Assembly: GCA_963714425.1 (NCBI GenBank)
Contig: CAVQOI010000009.1
Span: 1-64,000 of the forward strand
Direction of reading: 5' to 3'
DNA from: DATCYX01 sp963714425
GTDB taxonomy: Bacteria; Chloroflexota; Anaerolineae; Anaerolineales; UBA4823
Length of the DNA: 64,000 nt
Shown: in pieces, positions 24,057-32,467 of the stretch
Layout: each line of letters begins with the position of its first letter
Numbering within the stretch: the stretch's first letter is position 1
Made by a program: the position numbers and the translations under genes
The notes under the pieces: model-generated
What the model was told of the DNA's origin: nothing
Seen by the model: the letters and a program-made list of their open reading frames with translations, nothing else
Databases searched by the model: none

Positions 24057-25277
24057 TTAATTAATCGTAATCTCCCTCAATATATCATCCAGTACTACTG
24101 CGATTGCTCCGAATACACAAGCATGCGCACCGTTCTCAGAGAAAGCGATCTTCAGGTTTTCTGTACAAGGGCGCAATGCATAAGAAAGTACCGTATCCTG
24201 AATGACGGGAAGAAGGATATCCCGACCGACTGTCAAAGCACCGCCGATTACAACTAAATTTGGATTGAAAATATTCACTAGGTCAGCGATGCCACTCCCC
24301 AAATTGATCGCCACATCTTCCATCACCTGATAGCAAATCCGGTTGTCTTCCCGTGCAAAATTTACAACCATCTCCAGGGTCAGGTTTCTCAGATCTCCCT
24401 GGCAAGCTTCACTAATTGATGGATCTGGCTCGTTTCGAATCGCTTTTTTCACGCGATTGAGAATGGCAGGCGGTCCAACTTGGGTTTCCCAGCAGCCGAT
24501 ACGACCACAACCACAGTGCTCACCATTGACGGCGCGTTGAATATGGCCGATCTCTCCAGCATATCCATGACCGCCGCGAAACAGCTTGCCATCGATCACA
24601 ATGCCACCCCCTAAACCGATCCCGGACTCCAGGTAAACAAAATTATCGACCCCACGGGCCAAACCGAAGTAGTATTCCCCCAGGGCGCCCAGGTTGCCAT
24701 CGTTCTCGACGTAGACAGGCAGGCGGAAGCGCTGATTTAACATCAGACGCAGGGGTACGTTCTTCCAATCCAGGTTGGGAGCAACGATCAGCTCCCCCTG
24801 GCGTACATTTACCAGACCAGGCAATCCAACGCCCATTCCTAGGGGTTTCAAATTCTGTTCGCTGGCGATGGCTAGTGCCTTATCGATCAGCTGCTCGGCT
24901 TGGCTAATGATTGTTATCTGAGATTGAGAGCGGTCTGTTTGTACCCTGGCTTCCCACAAGATTTCTGCTACAAAATTGGTCAGAAGAATGGCGATAAAAT
25001 CCACGCCGATTTCCAGGCCGATGACCGCGCCGCCATCACGCCTCAAGGACAGTGAAATCGCAGGTCGCCCTCCGCTAGAAACCTGCTGCTCTTTTTCCCA
25101 AACCAGACCTTCGTCGATCAGAGACGTGACGATATTGGAAACCGTGCTGCGGTTCAATCCGGTGATCTTCGCTACTTCGGCGCGGGAAATGGGGGCATGC
25201 AGCCGAAGCGTGTTCAACACGATCGACTTGTTTATGCGTCTTACTTTGTCCTGGTCGGCGATAAGTGGATTGGTCAT
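24057..25277 (-). CDS. ROK-family transcriptional regulator (XylR/NagC type)
   Basis: 406 residues: an N-terminal winged helix-turn-helix (I-S-R-A-E-V-A-K-I-T-G-L-N-R-S-T-V-S) and a ROK sugar-sensor domain. The zinc motif G-E-I-G-H followed by C-G-C-G-R-I-G-C-W-E lies near residues 245-260, and the ATP-site-like G-x-G-L-G-G-G-I is present. With the HTH and no clear need for kinase activity, it is a repressor responding to a sugar. Its position just upstream of the monosaccharide importer, in the same direction, suggests it controls that operon and itself. Confidence 0.9.
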   Translation of the reverse strand: MTNPLIADQDKVRRINKSIVLNTLRLHAPISRAEVAKITGLNRSTVSNIVTSLIDEGLVWEKEQQVSSGGRPAISLSLRRDGGAVIGLEIGVDFIAILLTNFVAEILWEARVQTDRSQSQITIISQAEQLIDKALAIASEQNLKPLGMGVGLPGLVNVRQGELIVAPNLDWKNVPLRLMLNQRFRLPVYVENDGNLGALGEYYFGLARGVDNFVYLESGIGLGGGIVIDGKLFRGGHGYAGEIGHIQRAVNGEHCGCGRIGCWETQVGPPAILNRVKKAIRNEPDPSISEACQGDLRNLTLEMVVNFAREDNRICYQVMEDVAINLGSGIADLVNIFNPNLVVIGGALTVGRDILLPVIQDTVLSYALRPCTENLKIAFSENGAHACVFGAIAVVLDDILREITIN

Positions 25278-25292
25278 AAAAAGCTTGGGTTT

Positions 25293-25311
25293 GTTTATCG
25301 ACTGGATAAAC
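25293..25311. promoter_or_regulatory. Candidate operator in front of the ROK gene
   Basis: GTTTATC, five bases, GATAAAC: a perfect 7-5-7 inverted repeat 16 bases upstream of the ROK start codon. The position fits autorepression. Confidence 0.5.
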
Positions 25312-25394
25312 TATGTGCCATTGTAGCAAATTTTCCCGGGTTTTGCAATGGGCAATCATCGACAATCTCCTCCCTCAATTATCCGTAAACAAAA

Positions 25395-25421
25395 AAGTGC
25401 GGGCAGAATTCGCCCGCACTT
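25395..25421 (-). terminator. Intrinsic terminator of tryptophanase
   Basis: AAGTGCGGGC at 25395-25404 pairs with 25412-25421; leftward the stem is followed by a run of six T. It lies 17 bases after the tnaA stop. Confidence 0.92.
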
Positions 25422-25437
25422 CTGGATACCAGATCTC

Positions 25438-26817
25438 TTAGAGAGGCTTCAGGTGTGCCGTAAAGTGCCTCAAAACCTCCGGCGACCAGGCGATGCGCAT
25501 GCCCTTCATGCTTTCTCGCTGCTCAAAGATACGGATTACGCTTTTCGCCACCACATTCATATGGTTATCGGTATACACACGGCGTGGGATAGCCAGACGC
25601 ACAAGCTCCATCGGAGCATATGTGGTCTTGCCAGTCTCTTTGTCAACCCCGCCAAAAGCTAGCTGCCCAAGCCCGACACCGCGTGTGCCGGAATCGACGT
25701 ACAGAGCAGCGACTAAAGCTTCACATGGGAAGTCGTCTTGACGAACGTGGGGCAAGAAGCGCTTCATATCCAGCACAATCGAGTGCCCGCCCAGTGGCCG
25801 GGCGACGGGCACTCCGGCTTGCAACAACTGGTTGCCCAAATAATGCACCTGGCGCACCCGGTTCGCCATGTACGCTTCTTCTAACACTTCCCCCAACCCG
25901 ATCGAGAGGGCTTCCAGGTCGCGGCCTGCCATGCCGCCGTAGGTGACGAAGCCTTCCATGAGGATCAGGTATTCTTGCGCCTGCCGGTATTTCTTTTCGT
26001 CATTTAGAGCCAGGAAGCCGCCAATATTAACCAAGCCGTCTTTCTTGGAGCTCATCGTACAGCCATCCGCATAGGAGAACATCTCGCGAGCAATCTCTTT
26101 GATGCTTTTGTGCTCGTAACCCGGCTCCCGCAGCTTGATAAAGTATGCATTTTCGGCGAAGCGGGCCGCGTCCAGGAAGAAGGGCACACCGTATTGGTCT
26201 GCCACCCGGCGAACGTTGCGCAGGTTCTCCATCGAGACCGGCTGCCCGCCGTTATTATTGCAGGTCACGGTGACAAGGATGAGTGCAACCTGCTCACGCC
26301 CGAGGCGTTTCAGGGTATCCTCAAGGCGGTCAATGTCCACGTTGCCTTTGAAGGGATGCTCCACCTCGGGATTCAATCCTTCGGAAATGATCAGCTCGCG
26401 CAGCACCCCTCCTTTGGTTTCCACATGCGCATGCGTTGTATCAAAGAACATGTTGGAGATCGCCGAGAGACCTGGGCGGATGTGGATCATGGTGAGGATA
26501 TTCTCTGCCGGCCTGCCCTGGTGTGTAGGGATCACGTATTTGTAACCGGTGAGGTCTTTTACGCTCTCCTCCAGGTGGAACCAATTTCGGCAGCCTGCAT
26601 AGGATTCATCACCGGTCATCATCCCTGCCCACTGGTACTGGCTCATAGCAGATGTGCCACTGTCGGTGAGCAAGTCGATAAAAACGTCCTCAGCCGGGAT
26701 ATAGAAAATATTGTAGTGGGCATCTTTGATAATTTGCTCGCGCTGCTGGCGCGTCGTAAGCTTTAAGGGTTCAACCACTTTTATGCGGTAGGGTTCTGCT
26801 TCTGGGAATTGATCCAT
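25438..26817 (-). CDS. tnaA: Tryptophanase (tryptophan indole-lyase)
   Basis: 459 residues from ATG 26817 (AGGAG about 9 bases upstream). PLP enzyme of the tryptophanase/tyrosine phenol-lyase family: L-L-T-D-S-G-T near residue 50, P-T-H-Q-G-R, F-L-D-A-A-R-F-A-E-N-A-Y-F-I, and the PLP lysine in S-S-K-K-D near 258. Two positions separate the enzymes: it has Asp in F-F-D-T-T (near 126), as in tryptophanase, where phenol-lyases have Thr, and Leu in G-V-G-L-G (near 382), where phenol-lyases have the phenol-binding Arg. So indole, pyruvate and ammonia are the likely products. No tnaB-like permease or tnaC-like leader is adjacent. Confidence 0.85.
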   Translation of the reverse strand: MDQFPEAEPYRIKVVEPLKLTTRQQREQIIKDAHYNIFYIPAEDVFIDLLTDSGTSAMSQYQWAGMMTGDESYAGCRNWFHLEESVKDLTGYKYVIPTHQGRPAENILTMIHIRPGLSAISNMFFDTTHAHVETKGGVLRELIISEGLNPEVEHPFKGNVDIDRLEDTLKRLGREQVALILVTVTCNNNGGQPVSMENLRNVRRVADQYGVPFFLDAARFAENAYFIKLREPGYEHKSIKEIAREMFSYADGCTMSSKKDGLVNIGGFLALNDEKKYRQAQEYLILMEGFVTYGGMAGRDLEALSIGLGEVLEEAYMANRVRQVHYLGNQLLQAGVPVARPLGGHSIVLDMKRFLPHVRQDDFPCEALVAALYVDSGTRGVGLGQLAFGGVDKETGKTTYAPMELVRLAIPRRVYTDNHMNVVAKSVIRIFEQRESMKGMRIAWSPEVLRHFTAHLKPL

Positions 26818-26958
26818 ATGAATGTACTCCTGGGATGTCTCGGATTGAACGTAAATGATCCTCACAAAGTGCTGCGATGTAAATCAAGAATAATCGATAG
26901 TCAATAAATCTGCTAGTAACAAAAATCACCCTTTCAGGATTGAGAGATCAAAAGGTCG

Positions 26959-26964
26959 TATAAT
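26959..26964 (+). promoter_or_regulatory. TATAAT placed for a leaderless murJ transcript
   Basis: A perfect -10 hexamer ends six bases before the GTG start at 26971. There is no Shine-Dalgarno sequence before the GTG, so the start codon is probably at or within one base of the transcript 5' end. Confidence 0.6.
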
Positions 26965-26970
26965 CCCACT

Positions 26971-28557
26971 GTGGTCGATCAAACATCCAACGCTAGCCGG
27001 CAGATCGCCCGCGCAGCCGGAACGGTGATGCTGGCTTTCGTGATCAGCAACTTAGCTGGGTTGCTGCGGCAGGTCCTGGTCGCAGGCGCCTTCGGCACCC
27101 AGGCGGAGATCGAGGCGTTCAACGCCGCGAACCGCGTGGCTGAAACGCTTTTCACACTGGTGGCAGGCGGGGCACTGGCATCCGCTTTCATCCCAACCTT
27201 CACAACGCTGCTCACCCAAGGCGACCGTAAAGCTGCCTGGCGCTTGGCTTCCTCGATCATCAACTTGATCCTCGTTACCATGGCTGTCGCCCTTACACTG
27301 GCGGCATTCTTCGCACCCCAGATTGTCCGTTACATCCTGGCGCCTGGTTTTGCCAGCGATCCCGCCAAAGAGGCGCTGACGATCTCGCTCGTACGCATGA
27401 TGCTACCGTCTGCTGCGATCTTTGGTGTCAGCGGACTGGTCATGAGTGTGCTCAACGCGCATCAGGTATTTTTCATCCCGGCGTTAGCACCCTCCATGTA
27501 CCAGATCGGATTGATCTTCGGTGTGCTGGTGCTCTCGCCTCGCATGGGTATCAATGGCCTGGCCTGGGGGGTACTCATCGGCTCTGGATTACACCTTGCC
27601 TTGCAGATACCCGCCCTGGTCAAACACAAACTTCAGTACTCTCCTACCCTGGGTTTAGATACACCCGACGTGCGCGAGGTGGCGCGACTGATGGGACCGC
27701 GCTTGTTGGGGGTCGCAGTGGTGCAGCTCAACTTCTGGGTCAATACGCGCCTTGCCTCGCAGCAGCCCGAGGGGAGTGTTACCGCAATCGTCATCGCTTT
27801 CGCTTTGATGCTAATGCCGCAAGCAGCAATCGCGCAGTCGGTTGCTATCGCCGCAATGCCGACTTTCGCCGCACAATACGCTCGCGGGCGGCTGGACGAG
27901 ATGCGTGCCTCACTGGCAGATAGCCTGCGCGGAGTGCTGCTGCTTTCCATTCCAGCCAGCCTGGGGTTGGTGTTACTGCGCAAGCCAGTGATCGTTCTGC
28001 TCTACCAGCGTAACGCGTTCGATGAACGCTCAACAGAGCTTGTCGCTTGGGCGCTCTTGTGGTTTGCGGCCGGGTTGGTGGGTCACAGCCTGGTAGAAGT
28101 ACTTGCACGCGCTTTTTATGCCCTGCACGACACACGCACACCCGTCCTGGTAGGCACAGGCGCGATGATCTTGAACGTGATCTTCAGCGTGGTCTTTTCA
28201 GCCATCTTTGCACGGGTTGGGTGGTTGCCTCACGGCGGTCTGGCGCTGGCAAATACGCTTGCTACGGCCATTGAGGCAGCCGGCTTGATTTTCTATATGC
28301 GCCGCAGACTGGATGGCATGGAAGGAAAGCGTATCTTGCGTGGGAGTACTCAAGCAACCGGCGCTGCCCTGTTGATGTCCCTTGCTTTGGGAGTATGGAT
28401 GCAATGGATGGGTTTCTCACAGGCCTGGCTAATTGTGCTTGGAGGTCTGGTTATCGGGGCTGGAGTTTACGTGCTTGCCATTGCTTTGATGGGGGTCAGT
28501 GAACTACACATGGTACTCAAGGCTCTTAGCACCCGCCTTACTCGCATCAACAAATGA
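26971..28557 (+). CDS. murJ: Lipid II flippase MurJ (MviN family)
   Basis: 528 residues, about 14 membrane helices. Flips lipid-linked peptidoglycan precursor to the outer face of the membrane. The family opening is clear: A-x-x-V-M-L-A-F-V-I-S-N-L-A-G-L-L-R-Q-V-L-V-A-G-A-F-G, with the conserved arginine in helix 1; A-L-A-S-A-F-I-P-T-F follows in helix 2, and the A-R-A-F-Y-A-L-H-D-T-R-T-P segment is typical of MurJ. GTG start. Presence of murJ and murI argues for a peptidoglycan wall. Confidence 0.94.
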   Translation: MVDQTSNASRQIARAAGTVMLAFVISNLAGLLRQVLVAGAFGTQAEIEAFNAANRVAETLFTLVAGGALASAFIPTFTTLLTQGDRKAAWRLASSIINLILVTMAVALTLAAFFAPQIVRYILAPGFASDPAKEALTISLVRMMLPSAAIFGVSGLVMSVLNAHQVFFIPALAPSMYQIGLIFGVLVLSPRMGINGLAWGVLIGSGLHLALQIPALVKHKLQYSPTLGLDTPDVREVARLMGPRLLGVAVVQLNFWVNTRLASQQPEGSVTAIVIAFALMLMPQAAIAQSVAIAAMPTFAAQYARGRLDEMRASLADSLRGVLLLSIPASLGLVLLRKPVIVLLYQRNAFDERSTELVAWALLWFAAGLVGHSLVEVLARAFYALHDTRTPVLVGTGAMILNVIFSVVFSAIFARVGWLPHGGLALANTLATAIEAAGLIFYMRRRLDGMEGKRILRGSTQATGAALLMSLALGVWMQWMGFSQAWLIVLGGLVIGAGVYVLAIALMGVSELHMVLKALSTRLTRINK

Positions 28558-28610
28558 CGCTTTCATTATATATAAATTGTAATTCGGTACGGATTATTTG
28601 TCCCGGATGC

Positions 28611-29057
28611 TTACCCCCACAAGAACCAGACTCCTTGTGCAACCACCAGCCCCAGAATTACTCCCCCGACCGCTTCCAATGGTGTGTGACCTAAAACTTC
28701 GCGCAACTGCTCTTCTTTGAGTGGATGCCCGCTGGTAAGATCATCGACCATGGCGTTGATCATCTCGGCGTGCTTGCCTGCCTGCCGGCGGATACCGGTG
28801 GCATCGTACACCACTACCATTGCCAGGGCTACAGCCAGGGCAAATATTGGCTGGCCGAAGCCGATAAACAAGCCAGTGGAGTGTGCGATGGCTGTCACCA
28901 AAGCTGAATGCGAGCTGGGCATCCCACCTGCACGTAGGAGCAATGCCCAATTCCAGGAACGGGTTTGTAGATATTCGAGAGGGACCTTTACAATCTGGGC
29001 AATCCCCCAAGCAATTAACCCGGCAATGAGAACATAATTGTTGAACAAATCTGCCAT
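28611..29057 (-). CDS. Divergent PAP2-family membrane protein (DUF212/YuiD-like)
   Basis: 148 residues, four membrane helices. Contains G-G-M-P-S-S-H-S-A-L-V, the phosphatase-like motif of PAP2 proteins, and V-V-Y-D-A-T-G-I-R-R-Q-A-G-K-H-A with the second histidine; G-H-T-P-L-E-A-V-G-G completes the pattern. Probably acts on an isoprenoid or lipid phosphate at the membrane; activity has not been settled for the family to my knowledge. It follows xseB by 6 bases, so it is the end of the xseA transcript. Confidence 0.88.
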   Translation of the reverse strand: MADLFNNYVLIAGLIAWGIAQIVKVPLEYLQTRSWNWALLLRAGGMPSSHSALVTAIAHSTGLFIGFGQPIFALAVALAMVVVYDATGIRRQAGKHAEMINAMVDDLTSGHPLKEEQLREVLGHTPLEAVGGVILGLVVAQGVWFLWG

Positions 29058-29063
29058 ACTTAT

Positions 29064-29315
29064 TTAGTCCTGCGGATAATCCACGAGATCATCACCCGAA
29101 AGCAACTTGATCTTTTGCTCTGCCTGCTCAAGTAGCAAGGCGCAGTGGCGAGCCAGTGCCTGGCCGCGTTCGAATAAAGCCAAAGCGGATTCAAGGATAT
29201 GGTCACCAGACTCCAAAGTGGCGACAATCTCCTCCAGCTCAGAAAGTGCCTGTTCATATGTTAGCTCTTCAACTGGCGGAGATGAAGAGCCTTGATCGGG
29301 TGTTGAATTAGTCAT
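29064..29315 (-). CDS. xseB: Exodeoxyribonuclease VII small subunit
   Basis: 83 residues. Compact coiled-coil-like subunit: L-T-Y-E-Q-A-L-S-E-L-E-E-I-V then L-E-S-G-D near the middle, and L-A-L-F-E-R-G-Q-A-L-A-R with the closing A-E-Q-K-I helix, the standard XseB pattern. It binds the large subunit to make a single-strand-specific exonuclease. ATG overlaps the stop of the preceding membrane-protein gene by four bases (ATGA). Confidence 0.95.
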   Translation of the reverse strand: MTNSTPDQGSSSPPVEELTYEQALSELEEIVATLESGDHILESALALFERGQALARHCALLLEQAEQKIKLLSGDDLVDYPQD

Positions 29316-29761
29316 CTCTGCTCCCTTTGTGTCAGAAATACCTGCAATGGAGCGTCCCTGGGTAATAGCTCAGAGACGAGGCTGTCGAACTGGGCGCGAG
29401 ATAGATTATTACCGTCCATATATTTTATGATCTCCGCTTCGATACCCGAGCGATATGCCCGCCGAATCCCGCTCTGGCGCGCTTGTTGGGCTGCCATCAT
29501 GCTGATGCCTACCAGCGCCAACAACCCCATCGCCAGGAGGAATAACGCCAGGATAAGGTTAATCACTTTTAGCACAAATAATACACCCATCAAGATCAAC
29601 AGGGGAATAAATCCAATTGTGCACCCCAAGCCAAATGCTTGCTCAGCAGAGCCCGCACCACCCAGCCGGAGATCTTCGTTCACACGCTCCGCAAAGTGAG
29701 CCAGATCCTCTGGGGAGTTTTGAGGCGCTAGCGCCTGGTTATTCTCACCTGAGTCCTGCAT
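29312..29761 (-). CDS. Unrecognised two-helix membrane protein between xseA and xseB
   Basis: 149 residues. An acidic soluble N-terminus of about 45 residues, one long hydrophobic stretch (residues about 47-90) that is long enough for two membrane helices, then a charged tail rich in Gln, Arg and Glu. I do not recognise the family. It overlaps the xseA stop by one base (TGATG) and the xseB start by four (ATGA), so it is tightly co-translated with both subunits. Confidence 0.75.
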   Translation of the reverse strand: MQDSGENNQALAPQNSPEDLAHFAERVNEDLRLGGAGSAEQAFGLGCTIGFIPLLILMGVLFVLKVINLILALFLLAMGLLALVGISMMAAQQARQSGIRRAYRSGIEAEIIKYMDGNNLSRAQFDSLVSELLPRDAPLQVFLTQREQR

Positions 29762-30975
29762 CAGCCCCCGTCCACCCTTGCGGTAAAGCTCCCATCTGCA
29801 ACCCGCACGTCCAAATCGTCACCAGCAGCCACCTGCTTCACACTGCGCACCATACTTCCATCTTGCTGGGATACAATCGCATATCCCCTCCCCAAGACTG
29901 CGACGGGGTTCAAAGCGCCTAAGCGCTGCTGCAACCCTACTAATTGAGCGTGGCTTAATTGGAAGCGGTGTGCAAGGGATAATATCAAATTGCGTTCCAG
30001 CTCATCAAGGCGCTGGCGATCACCTCGCATGCGTGTCACCGGAGAGTGGAGTCGAAGGCGATTGCGCTGCTCGCTCAATTCCCAGCGGCTTGACCTGACC
30101 AGGCTATGCACAGCGCGCTCCAACCTCCCAGCGAGCTCTCCCAATATAACCAACAGATCGGGTCGATTTGGCGTAGCGATCTCAGCTGCTGCTGTCGGTG
30201 TTGGAGCACGCAAGTCAGCAGCAAAATCTGCAATCGTGAAATCCGTCTCGTGACCCACGCCTGTGATCACAGGCGCCTGCGAGGTAACGATTGCACGGGC
30301 AACTCGCTCGTCGTTGAATGCCCACAAGTCTTCTATGGAACCACCCCCGCGGGCCAGGATGATTACATCGGGGTGGACAAGCCGGTTGAGCTCTGCCAGG
30401 GCAGCCACAATCCCGGGTGGCGCTTCGACACCCTGCACCGGGGTGGGAGCCAGGATCACCTGGGCGATTGGAAATCGCCGCTGCAGCGTATCGAGGATAT
30501 CCCGCAGTGCGGCCGCGGTAAGTGAGGTAACCACACCGATGCGCTGCGGCCACTTGGGCAGCGGGCGCTTGCGCTCCAGGTCAAACAGGCCTTCAGCTTC
30601 CAGGCGGGCTTTGAGGCGTAGGAACTCCTGGAAGAGTGTTCCCTCCCCTGCCGGGCGGATGGCATCCGCATATAGCTGGTACACACCCCCAGCCTCGTAG
30701 ACATCAATGGCGCCATGCACTTCAACTGCCTCCCCCTCACGTGGTAATTGCGCCTGGCGCAGCGCCGTGTTCCGCCACATCACGCACCGCAGAGAAGCCC
30801 CGCTATCTTTGATTGTAAAATAGATGTGCCCCGACGCTGGGCGCGAGAGGTTTGAGATCTCCCCGACCACCCACACGTCTCCAAGGTTGACGTCATTCAC
30901 AAGGAGGTCGCGCAGATAACGCGTCAGGTCGCTGACACTCCAGGAGGGAGGTTGAAAGAGGGAAAGCTGGTTCAT
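29761..30975 (-). CDS. xseA: Exodeoxyribonuclease VII large subunit
   Basis: 404 residues from ATG 30975. N-terminal OB fold (W-V-V-G-E-I-S-N-L-S-R-P-A-S-G-H-I-Y-F-T-I-K-D), then the catalytic domain with I-G-V-V-T-S, T-P-V-Q-G, A-R-G-G-G-S-I-E-D-L-W-A-F-N-D-E and G-V-G-H-E-T-D-F-T-I-A-D, all typical of XseA. The longer open frame to 31023 is excluded because its TTG start lies inside a clear -35 box. Works with XseB to degrade single-stranded DNA in mismatch and recombination repair. Confidence 0.95.
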   Translation of the reverse strand: MNQLSLFQPPSWSVSDLTRYLRDLLVNDVNLGDVWVVGEISNLSRPASGHIYFTIKDSGASLRCVMWRNTALRQAQLPREGEAVEVHGAIDVYEAGGVYQLYADAIRPAGEGTLFQEFLRLKARLEAEGLFDLERKRPLPKWPQRIGVVTSLTAAALRDILDTLQRRFPIAQVILAPTPVQGVEAPPGIVAALAELNRLVHPDVIILARGGGSIEDLWAFNDERVARAIVTSQAPVITGVGHETDFTIADFAADLRAPTPTAAAEIATPNRPDLLVILGELAGRLERAVHSLVRSSRWELSEQRNRLRLHSPVTRMRGDRQRLDELERNLILSLAHRFQLSHAQLVGLQQRLGALNPVAVLGRGYAIVSQQDGSMVRSVKQVAAGDDLDVRVADGSFTARVDGG

Positions 30976-30994
30976 AGAAAATGTCTGCTGTGAG

Positions 30995-31023
30995 AGGATA
31001 CTCGCCCTTGAGGAAGATGTCAA
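30995..31023 (-). promoter_or_regulatory. Sigma-70-type promoter of the xseA operon
   Basis: TTGACA (31023-31018), exactly 17 bases, TATCCT (31000-30995). Transcription should begin about 12-18 bases before ATG 30975, leaving a very short leader with no Shine-Dalgarno sequence. Confidence 0.85.
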
Positions 31024-31381
31024 CTATTCCCACGCACGAATTATTACCAGGCTACTTATTCACAAATAACGAATGATTACTGCCCTGATCCGTTGACGAG
31101 ATAGGGGGTAAATATCCTGCTTGCTTATTCCATATATAGGAACACCGGAAGCAATGCGATCATTCCTCTAGGCAGCACAAGGAAAATTGCAGGATGATTT
31201 GCGATTAATCCATAATCATAACAACGCGTAACCAGCCAAATAACAATGTTGGTAAAATATCCGAGGTGGCGAGTAGGACAGCCAGTTTATCATTATGCCC
31301 GAGTGAACTACCTGAAAAGGGGTTTATTTGCTACAATAGCTTTGGGTACCCAATACGTGTCATAGCGATAGAACCGCAGCA
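31024..31381. other. Divergent intergenic region
   Basis: About 360 bases between the leftward xseA promoter and the rightward HIT gene. Apart from the two promoters I see no ORF, RNA fold or repeat of note. Confidence 0.5.
31329..31337 (+). promoter_or_regulatory. Extended -10 promoter of the HIT gene
   Basis: TGCTACAAT has the TG extension one base before a TACAAT hexamer, 45 bases before the ATG. No strong -35 is needed for such promoters and none is seen. Confidence 0.55.
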
Positions 31382-31870
31382 ATGAATCATATCTGGTCCC
31401 CCTGGCGTATGAGCTACATTCAAAACGACGATCGCGAATCCAAGTGCGCATTCTGCCAAGAATTGTCCCAGCCTAATAGCGTTCAAAACCTGATTGTATT
31501 TCGCGGGCAGCGATCATTCATTATCCTCAATCGCTTTCCTTACAACAGCGGTCACCTGATGGTTGTGCCGTACGAGCATAAAGCGACCCTGGAAGATCTG
31601 GATGCTGAGACACGCGCCGAAATTATGGAGCTGGGCAATCTGGCAACGCGAGCGCTTCAGGATGCTTACCACCCCCAAGGGTTCAACCTGGGTATAAATA
31701 TTGGCTCTGCAGCCGGGGCAGGCATCCTCGAGCACGTGCACTTGCATGTCCTGCCTCGCTGGACTGGTGATACGAACTTTATATCTACCTTAGGTGCCAC
31801 ACGCGTGCTACCTGAATCCCTTGAGGCCACCTTCACCAGAGTAAAGGAGAGCATCGAGCGAATCTCATGA
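31382..31870 (+). CDS. HIT-family nucleotide hydrolase/phosphorylase (AP4A-phosphorylase-like)
   Basis: 162 residues. The histidine triad is H-V-H-L-H-V-L near residues 118-124. The N-terminal W-S-P-W-R-M-S-Y and C-A-F-C pair are typical of the Ap4A-phosphorylase-like branch common in Actinobacteria and Chloroflexota, and N-R-F-P-Y-N-S-G-H-L-M-V-V-P follows. It probably acts on dinucleoside polyphosphates or AMP-linked compounds. The next gene overlaps by four bases (ATGA). Confidence 0.92.
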   Translation: MNHIWSPWRMSYIQNDDRESKCAFCQELSQPNSVQNLIVFRGQRSFIILNRFPYNSGHLMVVPYEHKATLEDLDAETRAEIMELGNLATRALQDAYHPQGFNLGINIGSAAGAGILEHVHLHVLPRWTGDTNFISTLGATRVLPESLEATFTRVKESIERIS

Positions 31871-32397
31871 TCGCTCTTCTAAAGAAATTATTGAAATCCT
31901 TGGCAAGGGAATGGCAAATTCGCCGCGATCCAGTTGGCTATGCGCGGAGTATCGGAGTAAAAGTAGGGGAGGACTGCAGCTTATTGGATCTCAGACCATA
32001 CACCTTTGGCTCCGAACCCTGGTTGATCAAGCTGGGTAATCACGTCGAGGTGACATCAGGTGTGCGTTTCATCACTCATGATGGGGGTATGTGGGTATTC
32101 CGCCATGAATACCCGGAGATCGACAAGTTGGCGCCCATCATAGTGGGGGATAATGTATTTATCGGAACCAACGCCATCCTGCTTCCTGGTGTGAAAATCG
32201 GAGATAACTGTGTGATCGCTGCGGGGGCGGTAGTTAGCCGAGATATCCCAGCGAGCACAGTCGCCGGAGGCGTGCCCGCACGCCCAATCAAAACAATCGA
32301 AGAGTACTGGGAAGATTGTCAGACCAGGTCCTTTCATATCCGAGACAAAAGCCCTGAAGCAAAACGCGATTTCTTGGCCCGTCATTTCAATCTCTAA
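31867..32397 (+). CDS. Left-handed beta-helix acyltransferase (hexapeptide repeat)
   Basis: 176 residues. Hexapeptide repeats (L-I-x-x-G-x, I-I-V-G-D-N-V-F-I-G-T-N-A-I-L-L-P-G-V-K-I-G-D-N-C-V-I-A-A-G-A-V-V) form the beta helix, ending in V-A-G-G-V-P-A-R-P-I-K, the acetyl-CoA-binding end of the sugar O-acetyltransferase type. F-I-T-H-D-G-G supplies the likely catalytic histidine. The acceptor is unknown; a cell-surface sugar is plausible. Translationally coupled to the HIT gene. Confidence 0.88.
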   Translation: MIALLKKLLKSLAREWQIRRDPVGYARSIGVKVGEDCSLLDLRPYTFGSEPWLIKLGNHVEVTSGVRFITHDGGMWVFRHEYPEIDKLAPIIVGDNVFIGTNAILLPGVKIGDNCVIAAGAVVSRDIPASTVAGGVPARPIKTIEEYWEDCQTRSFHIRDKSPEAKRDFLARHFNL

Positions 32398-32467
32398 CTG
32401 ACCTCGGGGCAGCATATATTTTTCCCACTCGCGCAACCCGTCTACTGCAATGATAAGGAGAACCACC

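Noticed and set aside
30976..31023. Longer xseA start at TTG 31023
   Set aside because: The TTG is part of a perfect TTGACA with a 17-base spacer to TATCCT, so it lies upstream of transcription.
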